From: Acidobacteriota bacterium
Lineage (GTDB): Bacteria; Acidobacteriota; Terriglobia; Terriglobales; Acidobacteriaceae
DNA length: 64,000 nt
Direction of reading: 5' to 3'
Assembly: GCA_016196065.1 (NCBI GenBank)
Contig: JACPYL010000008.1
Coordinates: 310,001-374,000 of the forward strand
Every line of letters starts with the position of its first letter. Positions within the stretch are counted from its first letter, which is position 1. The position numbers and the translations under genes were made by a program. Shown here in pieces: positions 17,959 through 27,736 of the stretch. A model generated the notes under the pieces. It made no database searches. It had not been told where the DNA came from and saw only the letters and a list, made by a program, of their open reading frames with translations.

Positions 17959-19008
17959 GTGCAAGCGATTTTTCGTGGTCGCAACGTTGTCCGAAGATTC
18001 GATGGTGATTCCGCAACTACGGCAAAAATGAGACCTCCGGTCTTTATCGTTGGTTGTCCCCGTTCGGGAACGAGTTTTCTCTATCACCTCCTGCTCTCCG
18101 CGGGAGGCTTCGCGCGCTTCCACACGCAGATGAACGTTTTTGACGTGCTGGAGCCGATTTTTGGCGACCTGAATTCTCCCCCGAACAAGCAGAAAATGCT
18201 GCGGGAATGGCTGCGCAGCAAGGCTTTCGCGGTCTCGGGCCTGGATGCTGCCGAACTGGAAGCGCAAGTCTTGTCAGAGTGTCACAACTACGGCGACTTC
18301 ATGCGCATCGTGATGGATGGCGTGGCGCGCAAGCAAAACGTCGATTGCTGGATCGATTCCACCCCCACGAATGTCCCGCACATGTTGCGCATTGGCCGCG
18401 ATTTTCCTGAGGCGCTGTTCATTCACATCATCCGCGATGCACGCGATGTAGCGCTTTCGCTCGACAAGCGGCAGTGGAGCCGTCCTCTCCCGTGGGATAA
18501 GGAACGCAGTCTGCTGGCCGCTGGCCTCTACTGGGAGTGGATCGTCCGCAAGGGGCGAAAGTATGGAACGCAACTCGGGGCACGATATATGGAGGTGCGC
18601 TACGAGGATCTGGTCGAGCAACCGGAATCGGCGCTGAAGAAAATCGGCGACTTCACCAAGCACGACCTGGATTATGCCCGCATTCAGGAAACCAGCGTTG
18701 GATCCGTGAAGAAGCCTCTGACTTCTTTCAAGGAAGATCTAAAGGAAGGGCACTTCACGCCGGTAGGCCGGTGGAAGGACAAGTTTCCAGCGAAACAGCT
18801 GGTTCAGTTCGAAGAACTGATCGGACACTACCTTCAAGAACTCGGCTATGTGCTTTCCGATCCCAGCCATGCTTCTGCAAGTTCTCTCGCTTTGCGAAAA
18901 ATGCGCTGGACCTATCGCAACTTCTACGAGTTCAAACAGTGGGCGAAAGTGAACACGCCACTCTCTCGCTGGATGGTGACGTATTCAGACATTCTGATTG
19001 ATAAGTAG
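17959..19008 (+). CDS. Sulfotransferase family protein
   Basis: Up to 349 residues. The 5'-phosphosulfate loop is FIVGCPRSGTSFLYHLL and the 3'-phosphate-binding motif is FIHIIRDARDVALSL, both diagnostic of PAPS-dependent sulfotransferases. YMEVRYEDLVEQPE and the late GRWKDKF are also typical. It transfers sulfate from PAPS to a hydroxyl or amine on a carbohydrate, lipid or small molecule; the acceptor cannot be inferred. The GTG at 17959 opens the frame. The ATG at 18028 (MRPPVFIVG) is an equally good start, since neither has a clear ribosome-binding site. Confidence 0.88.
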   Translation: MQAIFRGRNVVRRFDGDSATTAKMRPPVFIVGCPRSGTSFLYHLLLSAGGFARFHTQMNVFDVLEPIFGDLNSPPNKQKMLREWLRSKAFAVSGLDAAELEAQVLSECHNYGDFMRIVMDGVARKQNVDCWIDSTPTNVPHMLRIGRDFPEALFIHIIRDARDVALSLDKRQWSRPLPWDKERSLLAAGLYWEWIVRKGRKYGTQLGARYMEVRYEDLVEQPESALKKIGDFTKHDLDYARIQETSVGSVKKPLTSFKEDLKEGHFTPVGRWKDKFPAKQLVQFEELIGHYLQELGYVLSDPSHASASSLALRKMRWTYRNFYEFKQWAKVNTPLSRWMVTYSDILIDK

Positions 19009-19018
19009 GGGCGCGAAC

Positions 19019-19471
19019 TCAGGCGACGCGGCGCAGGATCCACAGGGCGATCTTTAATCCACGCATGACCTGCCCGGCCGCTTGCATCGGTTCGACAACG
19101 TCGCGGTAGATTCCGCGGCGTCCTTGCTCGCCTTCGACTGTCCCCACGCCTTCGATCAATCGCAAGCGGATCCGCTCGGCACGCCGACTGGTATCGTCGA
19201 GCGCGGCTTGAATCGATTGCGAGCGCGCGGAGACAAGAGTCGCAATTTCCTGGCTGTCGCGGCTGATCGACTCGATCCTCGGCTGAATGTATTGCTGTAA
19301 GTCCTTCGCCATCCGAACCGTGGGTTCGATCTGTTGCTGAATTTGCTCTGCAATTTCGGAAGCACGGCGAGCCGACCGCGCGGCAACCACAGCCATCCCG
19401 ATGAAGGCAAACATTTCTACCAGAAGAGCCGCTGCCATCAGGATTACGACCGTCCACAGGAATGTCGTCAT
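19019..19471 (-). CDS. Membrane-anchored coiled-coil protein (DUF948-like)
   Basis: 150 residues from the ATG at 19471, which has AGGAG 4 nt upstream and puts the hydrophobic helix at residues 3-28 (TTFLWTVVILMAAALLVEMF). A long charged amphipathic helix follows (~30-110; SARRASEIAEQIQQQIEPTV), then a Gly/Arg-rich tail. The layout resembles DUF948/YtxH-type envelope proteins. It is convergent with the sulfotransferase gene, whose stop is only 10 bases away. Function unknown. Confidence 0.7.
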   Translation of the reverse strand: MTTFLWTVVILMAAALLVEMFAFIGMAVVAARSARRASEIAEQIQQQIEPTVRMAKDLQQYIQPRIESISRDSQEIATLVSARSQSIQAALDDTSRRAERIRLRLIEGVGTVEGEQGRRGIYRDVVEPMQAAGQVMRGLKIALWILRRVA

Positions 19472-19574
19472 GGGGCTCCTAAGCTCCGGAGATGGTAACA
19501 GGTCAGGCGTGCCGCCCAAAGGCCTTTCCCTTGCCCCGTCCGGCCCGGTTGAGTAGTCTTGCCACATCTCTGCC

Positions 19575-20306
19575 ATGCGTATGCTGCGCCGCCGCGCCTC
19601 GAATCAGAAGCTCGCCCTTACTCTTTGCGTGTTACTCGCCGGATTTCCGTGTTACGCCAAGAAGAAGGAATTGCCCGCCCGACGCTGGCAACAGGGAACA
19701 CCCGGTTGCGAGTTTCAGCGCGGGGATGACGGCCGATATCGTTGGCGGATGGTTGGCGACAATCTCGATATGACGGTCTTGATGGACTCGCAGGAGTTAT
19801 CGAAGAGCGAGCACCGCCTTTACAAGCCCCTCGGCTTGTACATGACCGTGACCTACACCGGTTCCGGCAAATTCGACTTCCCTGCCGACTTGAGGATGGA
19901 GTTTGTCCGCCATCACAACGTGATCGAGGGGTTTCTCGATCCGACGGACTTCTCGACCAGAATGCAGAATGATGTCGATACGCTGGTATTCGAAACTGAG
20001 CGTGAAATCAAGAAGCATCCAGAAAAAGCGGAAGAGAAAACCAATCGTGCACGCGAGTTCCAAAAAGAGGTGGCTGAGTTCATTGAATTTCTCAGCACGC
20101 AGAGCCTTGAACCCGCAATTCTCAGTGCTGCGAACCCCGAAGTTCACGGCTGGGTCTTTTTCGGCACCAAGAACAAGTGGCTGGGATCGTGGAAGAGCCG
20201 CGAAGATTTCATCCTCCGGGTGTGGATGAAAGACAAGATCTACGAATTTCCCTTTTCGCTGCCGCCCAGCGAAGGCGACCTGATCCTGCGGAAGCGGGAC
20301 GAGTAG
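19575..20306 (+). CDS. Secreted protein of unknown function
   Basis: 243 residues with a signal peptide (~10-28, KLALTLCVLLAGFPCYA) preceded by an Arg-rich n-region. The mature protein is charged, with a central helix (~130-170, KKHPEKAEEKTNRAREFQKE) and flanking beta-like segments (YMTVTYTGSGKF, EVHGWVFFGTKNKW). No known domain was recognised. It lies just before the zinc-ribbon/permease pair on the same strand and is divergent from the coiled-coil gene. Confidence 0.65.
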   Translation: MRMLRRRASNQKLALTLCVLLAGFPCYAKKKELPARRWQQGTPGCEFQRGDDGRYRWRMVGDNLDMTVLMDSQELSKSEHRLYKPLGLYMTVTYTGSGKFDFPADLRMEFVRHHNVIEGFLDPTDFSTRMQNDVDTLVFETEREIKKHPEKAEEKTNRAREFQKEVAEFIEFLSTQSLEPAILSAANPEVHGWVFFGTKNKWLGSWKSREDFILRVWMKDKIYEFPFSLPPSEGDLILRKRDE

Positions 20307-20358
20307 CGCGGGATATCGTGCGAAGCGCGGGGGCGGTTTGTGCTAAAGTTTGTCGCGC

Positions 20359-20532
20359 ATGGCTTCCATCCGGCCCCAGGAACCTGTAACCCAGAAAACT
20401 GCTGCAAGCCTCTACTGTCCAGTGTGCGCGGTTGAAGTTGCCGACCCCCTCATTTGCGGGGACTGCTCGTCTGTGATCTGCAGGATCTGTGGAACTCCTC
20501 TTGAGTCTTCCGACGAATTGGGGATGGGATAA
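20359..20532 (+). CDS. Small zinc-ribbon protein
   Basis: 57 residues containing three CxxC knuckles: CPVC, CGDC and CRIC. The spacing suggests one or two zinc sites. The ATG at 20359 is preferred over a TTG nine bases earlier. The stop is 3 bases before the APC permease ATG, so translation is probably coupled. A conserved little metal-binding protein is plausible; its partner could be the permease (inference). Confidence 0.6.
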   Translation: MASIRPQEPVTQKTAASLYCPVCAVEVADPLICGDCSSVICRICGTPLESSDELGMG

Positions 20533-20535
20533 CGA

Positions 20536-21966
20536 ATGAGTCTCTCTCCCGCTTCCCCGGCCGCTCCCACTGACGCTTCCAAAGAAAAACCAAGTCTCGT
20601 TCGCGGACTGAGTTTGCTGGACGCTGTGCTCCTGCTGGTGAGTGGCATCATCGGGTCTTCGATTTTTCTTACCGCCAAAGACATTGCGGCTCCGCTGCCA
20701 AATCCATTCTGGTTCTTTCTGGTCTGGATTCTGGGCGGAGCCATCTCGCTGTGCGCCTGCGCCGCCTTTGCGGAACTCGGCTCCATGTTTCCAGATTCGG
20801 GCGGACAGTACATCTATCTGCGCGAGGCCTACGGAGACCTGGTCGCGTTTCTCTACGGATGGATGCTGTTTGCAGTCGCCAATGGTGGCACGATCGCTGC
20901 GTTGTCGGTAGCGTCGGCAGCGTACATGGGCAACATCTTCCCGGCAATCTCACAACAGCATGTGATTTTTTCAGTGCTCGGCATGGCGTTCACGCGGTCT
21001 CACGCGGTGGGATTGCTGTTGATCGTCGTGCTCACCTATGTGAACGTTTTCGGATTGCGATGGGGCGCGCTGCTGCAGAACCTTTCGACTTGGACGAAGT
21101 TCATCGCCATGTCCGCGTTTGTGGTGCTGGGATTCACGATCGGCAAAGGTCATTGGTCGAACTTCACCGCTCATTCCGGCGGCATGAGCATGGGACTGAG
21201 CCCCGGACAGCTGATCTCCGCGCTGGGCGTGGGACTGATCGCCGTCTTCTGGGCCTATGACGGATGGGTCTACGTCACATGGGTTGCCGGCGAAATCAAG
21301 GATCCGCGGAGAAACGTGCCGCTGGCCATGGTTTTCGGCGTGCTCGCTGTCGGCGCCATCTATCTGGCGATGAACATGGTTTATGTCTACGCGATGCCGC
21401 TGAGCGAAGTGGCCAAGCATGACACGATCGCGCACGCTGCGGCCGCCGCGTTGTTTTCGCCTGAGGCCGCCGTCTGGCTCTCAGCCATGATTGCCATTTC
21501 GTGTTTCAGCGCTGCGGCTTCGTGCACTCTTTCCGGGTCGCGCGTCTATCTCGCCATGGCGCAGGACGGCGCCTTCTTCAAACGCATGGCGGAGATCCAC
21601 CCCAAATGGCGAACGCCCGCTTTCAGCTTGATTGGACAAGGGATCTGGGCCGCATTGCTCACGATGAGTGGCCGCTACGATCAGCTTTACACCTACGTCA
21701 TTTTCGGGATGGTGCTTTCGTACACGCTGACGGTGATCGGATTGTTTGTCCTGCGTTGGAAGCAGCCCGATACTCCGCGTCCTTACCGTTGCACCGGGTA
21801 CCCGTGGCTACCGGGTTTCTATGTATTGATCGGCGTCATCTGGACGTTGAATACGATTTTCACGCGTCCCACGGAGGCCTTCTGGGGCGCCACGATTGTG
21901 CTCGCGGGCGTGCCCGGGTATGTGTATTGGAAGTACGCGAACCCCAAAACACCGGCGGCGAATTAA
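20536..21966 (+). CDS. APC-family amino acid permease
   Basis: 476 residues with about 12 membrane helices. The first helix has the APC signature LLVSGIIGSSIFLTAKDI, with the substrate-binding GxxG-type break. The second helix region ELGSMFPDSGGQYIYLREAY and the later FSAAASCTLSGSRVYLAMAQDG are also typical. It is probably an amino acid/cation symporter or exchanger in the inner membrane; the substrate is unknown. It is coupled to the zinc-ribbon gene and followed by the HerA-like ATPase gene 64 bases on. Confidence 0.92.
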   Translation: MSLSPASPAAPTDASKEKPSLVRGLSLLDAVLLLVSGIIGSSIFLTAKDIAAPLPNPFWFFLVWILGGAISLCACAAFAELGSMFPDSGGQYIYLREAYGDLVAFLYGWMLFAVANGGTIAALSVASAAYMGNIFPAISQQHVIFSVLGMAFTRSHAVGLLLIVVLTYVNVFGLRWGALLQNLSTWTKFIAMSAFVVLGFTIGKGHWSNFTAHSGGMSMGLSPGQLISALGVGLIAVFWAYDGWVYVTWVAGEIKDPRRNVPLAMVFGVLAVGAIYLAMNMVYVYAMPLSEVAKHDTIAHAAAAALFSPEAAVWLSAMIAISCFSAAASCTLSGSRVYLAMAQDGAFFKRMAEIHPKWRTPAFSLIGQGIWAALLTMSGRYDQLYTYVIFGMVLSYTLTVIGLFVLRWKQPDTPRPYRCTGYPWLPGFYVLIGVIWTLNTIFTRPTEAFWGATIVLAGVPGYVYWKYANPKTPAAN

Positions 21967-22030
21967 TCCCTGTAAAATCACTTTTACACTGCCACGACGC
22001 TGACTGATCTTATACGGGAGACTCTTGCCG

Positions 22031-23506
22031 ATGCCTGATCCGCTGCTGATTGCACAAAGCACCGATCCGCTCTATTTACTGCCGCAGATGGCGAATCGCC
22101 ATGGCTTGATCGCCGGGGCAACCGGGACTGGCAAGACTGTGACCTTGCAGGTGATGGCGGAGAATTTCAGCCGCATCGGCGTTCCCGTTTTTGCTGCGGA
22201 CGTGAAAGGCGATCTCTCGGGAATCAGCCAGCCCGGCAAGGACAATCCTAAAATCGCGGACCGCGTGAAGAAGCTCAAGCTCGACGACTTCAAGTTTGAA
22301 AGCTGCTCCGCCACGTGTTGGGATGTTTTTGGAACCCAGGGTCATCCCGTACGATCCACAATTTCGGAGATGGGGCCTCTGCTCTTTAGCCGCATCCTGA
22401 ACCTGAATGACACGCAGGCCGGTGTGCTGACTCTGGCCTTCAAGATTGCGGACGACAACGGCCTGCTCGTTCTAGACCTGAAGGACCTGCAAGCTTTGCT
22501 GCAGCATGTCGGCGATCACGCCGCCGACTACCAGACGCAGTATGGAAACATCTCCGCTGCCAGTATCGGAGCGATTCAGCGGGGGCTACTCACACTGCAA
22601 CAGCAAGGCGGCGACAAGTTCTTCGGAGAACCAGCCCTCAACCTCGACGATCTGATCCAGACTGACACGAACGGACGAGGCATCATCAATCTGCTGGCCG
22701 CCGACAAATTGCTCGGCTCACCACAACTCTACGCGACGTTTCTCCTGTGGCTTCTCTCGGAACTGTTCGAGAAGTTGCCGGAGGTGGGCGATCCCGAAAA
22801 GCCCAAGCTGGTTTTCTTTTTTGACGAAGCGCACCTGCTGTTCACGGATATTCCGCCCTACCTCCAGGAGCGTATCGAGCAGGTCGTGCGGCTGATTCGG
22901 TCGAAGGGCGTGGGCATCTATTTCATTACGCAGAACCCGCTCGACATTCCGGACGTGATCCTCGGACAACTGGGAAACCGTGTGCAGCACGCCTTGCGGG
23001 CATTCACTCCGCGCGACCAGAAATCCGTCAAAGCGGCGGCAGATACATTCCGCGTAAATCCCAAACTCGATGTCGCCACCGTCATCACTCAGCTCGAAGT
23101 GGGAGAAGCACTGGTTTCTTTTCTCGACGAGAAAGGCACGCCGGGGATCGTGCAGCGCGCACTCATTTGCCCGCCGCACAGCCAGATTGGCCCGATCACT
23201 CCGGACCAGCGAGCGCAACTGATACAGAATTCCATCGTGCAGGGCGTCTACGAAAAGACAGTCGATCGCGAGTCTGCCTACGAGCGGCTGAAGGGGCGAG
23301 CCGAACAGACTCCTGCCCCGGGCGCGTCGCAGGACAAACCGTGGTATGCGAACCTGCCTTCGCTCGGCTTCCCCTCAACTGGCAGGCGCGGCGACAGCGT
23401 GGTCGAAGCGATGGTGAAGAGTGCCGCACGATCGGTGGGCAGTTCGGTCGGGAGGCAGATCGTGCGCGGAGTACTCGGGTCGCTTCTGGGCGGAAACCGG
23501 CGCTAG
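22031..23506 (+). CDS. HerA/YjgR-type P-loop ATPase (DUF853)
   Basis: 491 residues. The N-terminus [20 protein letters not shown] leads into the Walker A motif [10 protein letters not shown]. Walker B is [12 protein letters not shown], and [16 protein letters not shown] is a sensor-like motif. Length and order match the DUF853/YjgR family of HerA-FtsK-type hexameric ATPases, cytosolic, function not settled. The ATG at 22031 is chosen (GGGAG upstream) over a TTG two codons earlier. It sits between two APC permease genes on the same strand, an arrangement with no obvious functional logic. Confidence 0.9.
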   Translation: MPDPLLIAQSTDPLYLLPQMANRHGLIAGATGTGKTVTLQVMAENFSRIGVPVFAADVKGDLSGISQPGKDNPKIADRVKKLKLDDFKFESCSATCWDVFGTQGHPVRSTISEMGPLLFSRILNLNDTQAGVLTLAFKIADDNGLLVLDLKDLQALLQHVGDHAADYQTQYGNISAASIGAIQRGLLTLQQQGGDKFFGEPALNLDDLIQTDTNGRGIINLLAADKLLGSPQLYATFLLWLLSELFEKLPEVGDPEKPKLVFFFDEAHLLFTDIPPYLQERIEQVVRLIRSKGVGIYFITQNPLDIPDVILGQLGNRVQHALRAFTPRDQKSVKAAADTFRVNPKLDVATVITQLEVGEALVSFLDEKGTPGIVQRALICPPHSQIGPITPDQRAQLIQNSIVQGVYEKTVDRESAYERLKGRAEQTPAPGASQDKPWYANLPSLGFPSTGRRGDSVVEAMVKSAARSVGSSVGRQIVRGVLGSLLGGNRR

Positions 23507-23591
23507 ATCAGCTGGAAATACGACTTGCCCGAACCTCAACTCTCTGCAATCCTTACCGCTCGCCATTTGACGGCGCCATACAAACTCACGC

Positions 23592-25052
23592 GTGAGTGAC
23601 CCAGGGCCAGAGTCCATCGCTATCGCCGGATCCGGCGTTTCTGTCGCCGAGGCCGCCGATCCTAACCGCCCCAAGCGGGTCATGGGATTCCGCGACCTGC
23701 TTCTTTTCTATGTTGTCACAGGCATCAGCCTGCGCTGGATCGCAACCGCGGCAGCGGCGGGCCCAAGTTCGATCGTCATATGGATCGGGGCGTGGCTCGC
23801 TTTTTATACTCCGCTCGCGCTGTCGGTCATCGAGATGTCGTCGCGGTATCCGAATGAAGGCGGCCTGTACGTTTGGACCAAGCGGGCGTTCGGCGACTTC
23901 TCCGGGTTCATGGCGGCGTGGACTTACTGGACTTCGAATCTTCCCTACTTCCCTGCCGTGCTGTATTTCGCCGCCAGCAACGTCATCTTCATTCGCGAGG
24001 CGGAGTGGGGATATCTTTCCGGCAACGCGACTTTCTACATCACGTTCGCACTGCTGACCCTGATCGCGGCAACGCTGCTGAACATCGTCGGACTCGATGT
24101 CGGGAAATGGCTGCACAACATCGGCGCGCTGGCCATGTGGATTCCCGTGATGATCGTGATCGGCATGGGCCTGCTCGCGTATCACCGTTACGGATCGGCA
24201 ACTACTTTCTCGCTGCACACTATGACGCCGAGCATCCACATGAATGACATTATTTTCTGGTCGGTGCTGACCTTCGCGTTCGGCGGTTGTGAGGCGGCCT
24301 CGTTCATGGGAGAGGAAATCAAGAACGCCCGCCGCACGATTCCTCTCACGCTCTTCGTGGCCGGACTAACGGTGAGTTTCTGTTACATCATCGGCACAGT
24401 GTGCGTGCTGCTGGCGCTGCCCTCGACGGAGATCAACAGCCTGCAAGGCCTGGTGCAGGCGATCGGCAAGACGGCGGAACGCGTCGGCATGCCCGGAGTT
24501 CTACCGCTAGCGGCTTTTTTGATCGCGCTCAGCAACATCGGCGCTTCGGGTGCGTACCTGGCCGCATGTGCGCGCCTGCCTTTCGTGGCCGGCATCGACC
24601 GCTTTCTGCCGCCCGCGTTCGGTGCACTCCATCCGCGGTGGGGGACTCCGTGGGTCGCTATTCTGACGCAGACCTTCATCGGGAGTGTTTTTATCTTTCT
24701 CGGACAGGCAGGCACCACCGTCAAGGGAGCCTACGACGTGCTGGTCAGCATGGGCGTGATCACCTATTTCATTCCCTACCTTTACGTTTTTGCGTCCATG
24801 TTCAAACTGCAACGGGAGGAAGCGGGACCGGACGTGATTCGCGTCCCCGGTGGCAAGCCCGTCGCCTATGCGCTCTCGATCGTGGGATTCACGACCACGG
24901 CGTTCACTATTGCAGTTTCCGTGATTCCACAGCCGGATGAGCCGCACAAATTGCTGGCTGTCACCAAAATCGTGGGCGGTTGCGGTGCGCTGGTGCTGAT
25001 CGGAGTGTGGATTTATTGGGCCGGAAGAAAACGAGCCGCAAAACTTCAGTAA
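23592..25052 (+). CDS. APC-family amino acid permease
   Basis: 486 residues, ~12 membrane helices. RDLLLFYVVTGISLRWIATA at helix 1, then IEMSSRYPNEGGLYVWTKRAF and FGGCEAASFMGEEIKNARRT are characteristic of APC transporters of the amino-acid/glutamate-antiporter group. The GTG at 23592 is the most plausible start. It is not a close copy of the permease at 20536. Substrate unknown. Confidence 0.9.
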   Translation: MSDPGPESIAIAGSGVSVAEAADPNRPKRVMGFRDLLLFYVVTGISLRWIATAAAAGPSSIVIWIGAWLAFYTPLALSVIEMSSRYPNEGGLYVWTKRAFGDFSGFMAAWTYWTSNLPYFPAVLYFAASNVIFIREAEWGYLSGNATFYITFALLTLIAATLLNIVGLDVGKWLHNIGALAMWIPVMIVIGMGLLAYHRYGSATTFSLHTMTPSIHMNDIIFWSVLTFAFGGCEAASFMGEEIKNARRTIPLTLFVAGLTVSFCYIIGTVCVLLALPSTEINSLQGLVQAIGKTAERVGMPGVLPLAAFLIALSNIGASGAYLAACARLPFVAGIDRFLPPAFGALHPRWGTPWVAILTQTFIGSVFIFLGQAGTTVKGAYDVLVSMGVITYFIPYLYVFASMFKLQREEAGPDVIRVPGGKPVAYALSIVGFTTTAFTIAVSVIPQPDEPHKLLAVTKIVGGCGALVLIGVWIYWAGRKRAAKLQ

Positions 25053-25161
25053 TGCATCCCAACATTCGTTGCCTGTGCGGTATCCAGCACAACAATTACG
25101 CAGGTATTACAAAGCGGGGCGTAGCGGCGTGTTCCAATTGAGCTGGGACCCGAAACTCCGC

Positions 25162-26001
25162 ATGAGCATTTTCAGCCGCGACAAGACCTTTAGCCAGCCG
25201 GTCAATCTGACCATTTCATTGTCATTGGCAATCTTTCACGTTTGCGCCATCGTTGCCTTATTCATGTTCAGCTGGAAAGCCTTGGCATTCGGCCTGTTGA
25301 TGTGGTGGGTTGCCGAGAGCCTCGGGATCGGCATGGGATACCATCGCCTGCTCACGCACCGCGGGTACAAGACGCCGAAGTGGGTGGAATATTGCCTCAC
25401 CATCTGCGGTACGCTGGCTCTGCAAGGCGGGCCGATTGGCTGGGTGGCGACGCATCGCCTCCATCACCAGAATTCCGATAAAGACGGCGATCCACACTCG
25501 CCACGCGATGGCGGCTTCTGGGCTCACATGGGATGGATCATCACCGGCGAGTCGCTGCACAACAAGTCCATCGAACTTCTGCCCTACGTCCCGGAACTTC
25601 GCAAAGACAAGTTCATGATCTGGATCAGCGAATGGCACTGGGTACCGCTGACCGTGATTGCAGTCCTCACGCTTGCGCTGGGTGGATGGAAATTCGTGAT
25701 GTGGGGAATCTTTTTGCGCACCGTGGTCGGCCTTCACGCCACCTATCTGGTCAACTCGGCCACTCATATATGGGGATCGCGCCGCTTTCGCACCACCGAT
25801 GCTTCAACCAACAATTTCTGGGTCGCGATGCTGAGTTTCGGCGAAGGCTGGCACAACAACCATCATGCGCATCCGCAATCGGCGCGCCATGGACTGGCTT
25901 GGTACGAGTTCGACTTGAACTGGTACGGGATCGCCGCTCTGCGCACCGTGGGCCTGGCATGGGACGTGAAAGTGCCCTCTGCAAGCCGTCTTTCAAGTTG
26001 A
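25162..26001 (+). CDS. Fatty acid desaturase (acyl-CoA delta-9 type)
   Basis: 279 residues from the ATG at 25162; upstream starts are only TTG. Three histidine boxes are visible: HRLLTHRG, HRLHHQNSD and GWHNNHHAHP, which bind the di-iron centre. Two pairs of membrane helices lie around ~15-60 and ~160-210. It introduces a cis double bond into a membrane-associated fatty acyl chain, using a reductant and O2, and adjusts membrane fluidity. The absence of a cytochrome b5 domain means an external electron donor is needed. Confidence 0.93.
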   Translation: MSIFSRDKTFSQPVNLTISLSLAIFHVCAIVALFMFSWKALAFGLLMWWVAESLGIGMGYHRLLTHRGYKTPKWVEYCLTICGTLALQGGPIGWVATHRLHHQNSDKDGDPHSPRDGGFWAHMGWIITGESLHNKSIELLPYVPELRKDKFMIWISEWHWVPLTVIAVLTLALGGWKFVMWGIFLRTVVGLHATYLVNSATHIWGSRRFRTTDASTNNFWVAMLSFGEGWHNNHHAHPQSARHGLAWYEFDLNWYGIAALRTVGLAWDVKVPSASRLSS

Positions 26002-26102
26002 CAAGATCGCTTCTCTAAAGCAAACTTCTGCAACTGATTTTTAGCCGCAAGCGTTAGTCCCCGTACGCTGCATTCACCCACGCACCACACAGAAAGGCTG
26101 CT

Positions 26103-27497
26103 ATGAAGACCCTTACCCACCGCACGCTCTCCTTCTCGTCGATCGTTCTCCTCACCGTTCTCCTGACTTTTGCATTGGGCGCCACCGCCGCTGCGCAGTC
26201 CCACCTTACCGGGACATTGCCAGACGGTGCGACCTATGTCATCGATGTGCCGGCTAACTGGAACGGAACGCTTCTGCTCTATAGCCACGGCTATGTTTTC
26301 CCGGGCGGCGCCAATCCGGCTCAGGACGTGGGCGATGGGATCACGGCAACCTATGTTTTCGGCGCCGGATACGCGCTGGCAGGTTCTTCTTATGCTTCGA
26401 CTGATTGGGCTGTAAAAGAGGCGATCCCGGATCAGATCGCGGTGCTCGACGCTTTCAAGACCCGCGTCGGCACGCCCACCACAACCATTGCATGGGGACA
26501 CTCGATGGGGGGCATGATTTCAGCGGCGCTGGTTCAGCAGTTCCCCACCCGGTTTAATGGCGCGCTGCCCATGTGCGGGATCGTCGCCGGCGCCGTAGGA
26601 CAATGGAACCAGTGGCTCGACGGTGCGTTCGTTTTCAACACGCTGCTGGCGGGCGGCACACTCCAACTCGTTCACATCACCAACCCTAACAATTTTGCAA
26701 ATGCCGAAACAATCCTCGGCGCCGCTCAGGGAACTCCGCAGGGGCGGGCGCGTCTTGCACTCGCGGCGGCCTTTACCGACACACCAGGCTGGGCCGATCC
26801 GTCTTTGCCGGAGCCTGCACCGACCGACTATACGACTCGGCAGGTAAACCAGTTCTTGTGGCTGGCCAATGGCGAGTTCCCGTTGATGTTCGCGTTCCGC
26901 GCGGAACTGGAAGCGCGCGCCGGAGGGAATCCATCCTGGAACACGGGCGTGAATTACGCCACGCTCCTGAAAAAATCGAATTCACTGGCCGAAGTGCAGG
27001 CGCTGTATGCCGCTGCGGGCCTCAGTCTGGATGCCGATCTGGCCACGCTGAAGGGTGCAAAGAGAATTTCCGCGGATGCCGCGGCGAAGACCTATCTGAC
27101 CCAGAACGTTACTTACAACGGCCAGATCACCGTCCCCGTGCTGACCTTGCACACCACCGCCGACGGCGGTGTAAATGTCGAAAACGAAAAAGCCTACAGC
27201 ACGACTGTACACACGGCAGGCAACACTCTGCTCTTGAAAGAAACGTTCGTGCATCGCGCGGGGCATTGCGAGTTCACGCCCGCGGAAACCATCGCAGCAT
27301 TGCAGAAACTTGCAACCCGCGTGACGACTGGAAAATGGAAGGCGATCACACCGGCAAGCATGAATAGCGCAGCGACTGCGCTCGGTCCGGGATACAACGT
27401 CCTCTTTCTCAATAACCAGCTCGTACCGGTGGCCCCGGAGTTTGAGAAATTCACTCCGCTGAATTTCCTGCGCCCGTTTGACGCGTTCAGCAACTGA
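26103..27497 (+). CDS. Secreted alpha/beta hydrolase
   Basis: 464 residues with a signal peptide (~8-29, SSIVLLTVLLTFALGATAAA). The nucleophile elbow is GHSMGGM. The oxyanion region is LLLYSHGY, and VHRAGHCEF near the C-terminus provides the catalytic His. Residues ~150-340 form a large helical insert or lid. Probably a periplasmic or extracellular esterase or lipase. AAAGG lies 5 nt before the ATG. The substrate is unknown. Confidence 0.8.
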   Translation: MKTLTHRTLSFSSIVLLTVLLTFALGATAAAQSHLTGTLPDGATYVIDVPANWNGTLLLYSHGYVFPGGANPAQDVGDGITATYVFGAGYALAGSSYASTDWAVKEAIPDQIAVLDAFKTRVGTPTTTIAWGHSMGGMISAALVQQFPTRFNGALPMCGIVAGAVGQWNQWLDGAFVFNTLLAGGTLQLVHITNPNNFANAETILGAAQGTPQGRARLALAAAFTDTPGWADPSLPEPAPTDYTTRQVNQFLWLANGEFPLMFAFRAELEARAGGNPSWNTGVNYATLLKKSNSLAEVQALYAAAGLSLDADLATLKGAKRISADAAAKTYLTQNVTYNGQITVPVLTLHTTADGGVNVENEKAYSTTVHTAGNTLLLKETFVHRAGHCEFTPAETIAALQKLATRVTTGKWKAITPASMNSAATALGPGYNVLFLNNQLVPVAPEFEKFTPLNFLRPFDAFSN

Positions 27498-27650
27498 GTA
27501 GGGCGTGCCCCTGAAACACGTTGCTACAGGGCCGTAGTTTGAAGACCGACCAAAGTGGCTGTGACGGGGGCCACAGACTGCGGCCATTGATTGCCTCATC
27601 GTAGTAACGTCCTCGAAACACATCGTTGCCGCCGCACCCTCAGTTGCCTC

Positions 27651-27736
27651 AGCCGCGTAGCGGCGGCATGCGAAAGCCCGGCACGGCAGTGCCGGGTAGG
27701 CGAGCGGCGGGCACGAGTCCCGCAGGGACGGCACCC
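27651..27736. repeat. Left REP array of the RAYT unit
   Basis: Three nested palindromes (GCCGCGTAGCGGCGGC, CCCGGCACGGCAGTGCCGGG and GTCCCGCAGGGAC) lie immediately upstream of the RAYT ATG. They are the inverted equivalent of the array at 28181-28268. Confidence 0.8.
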
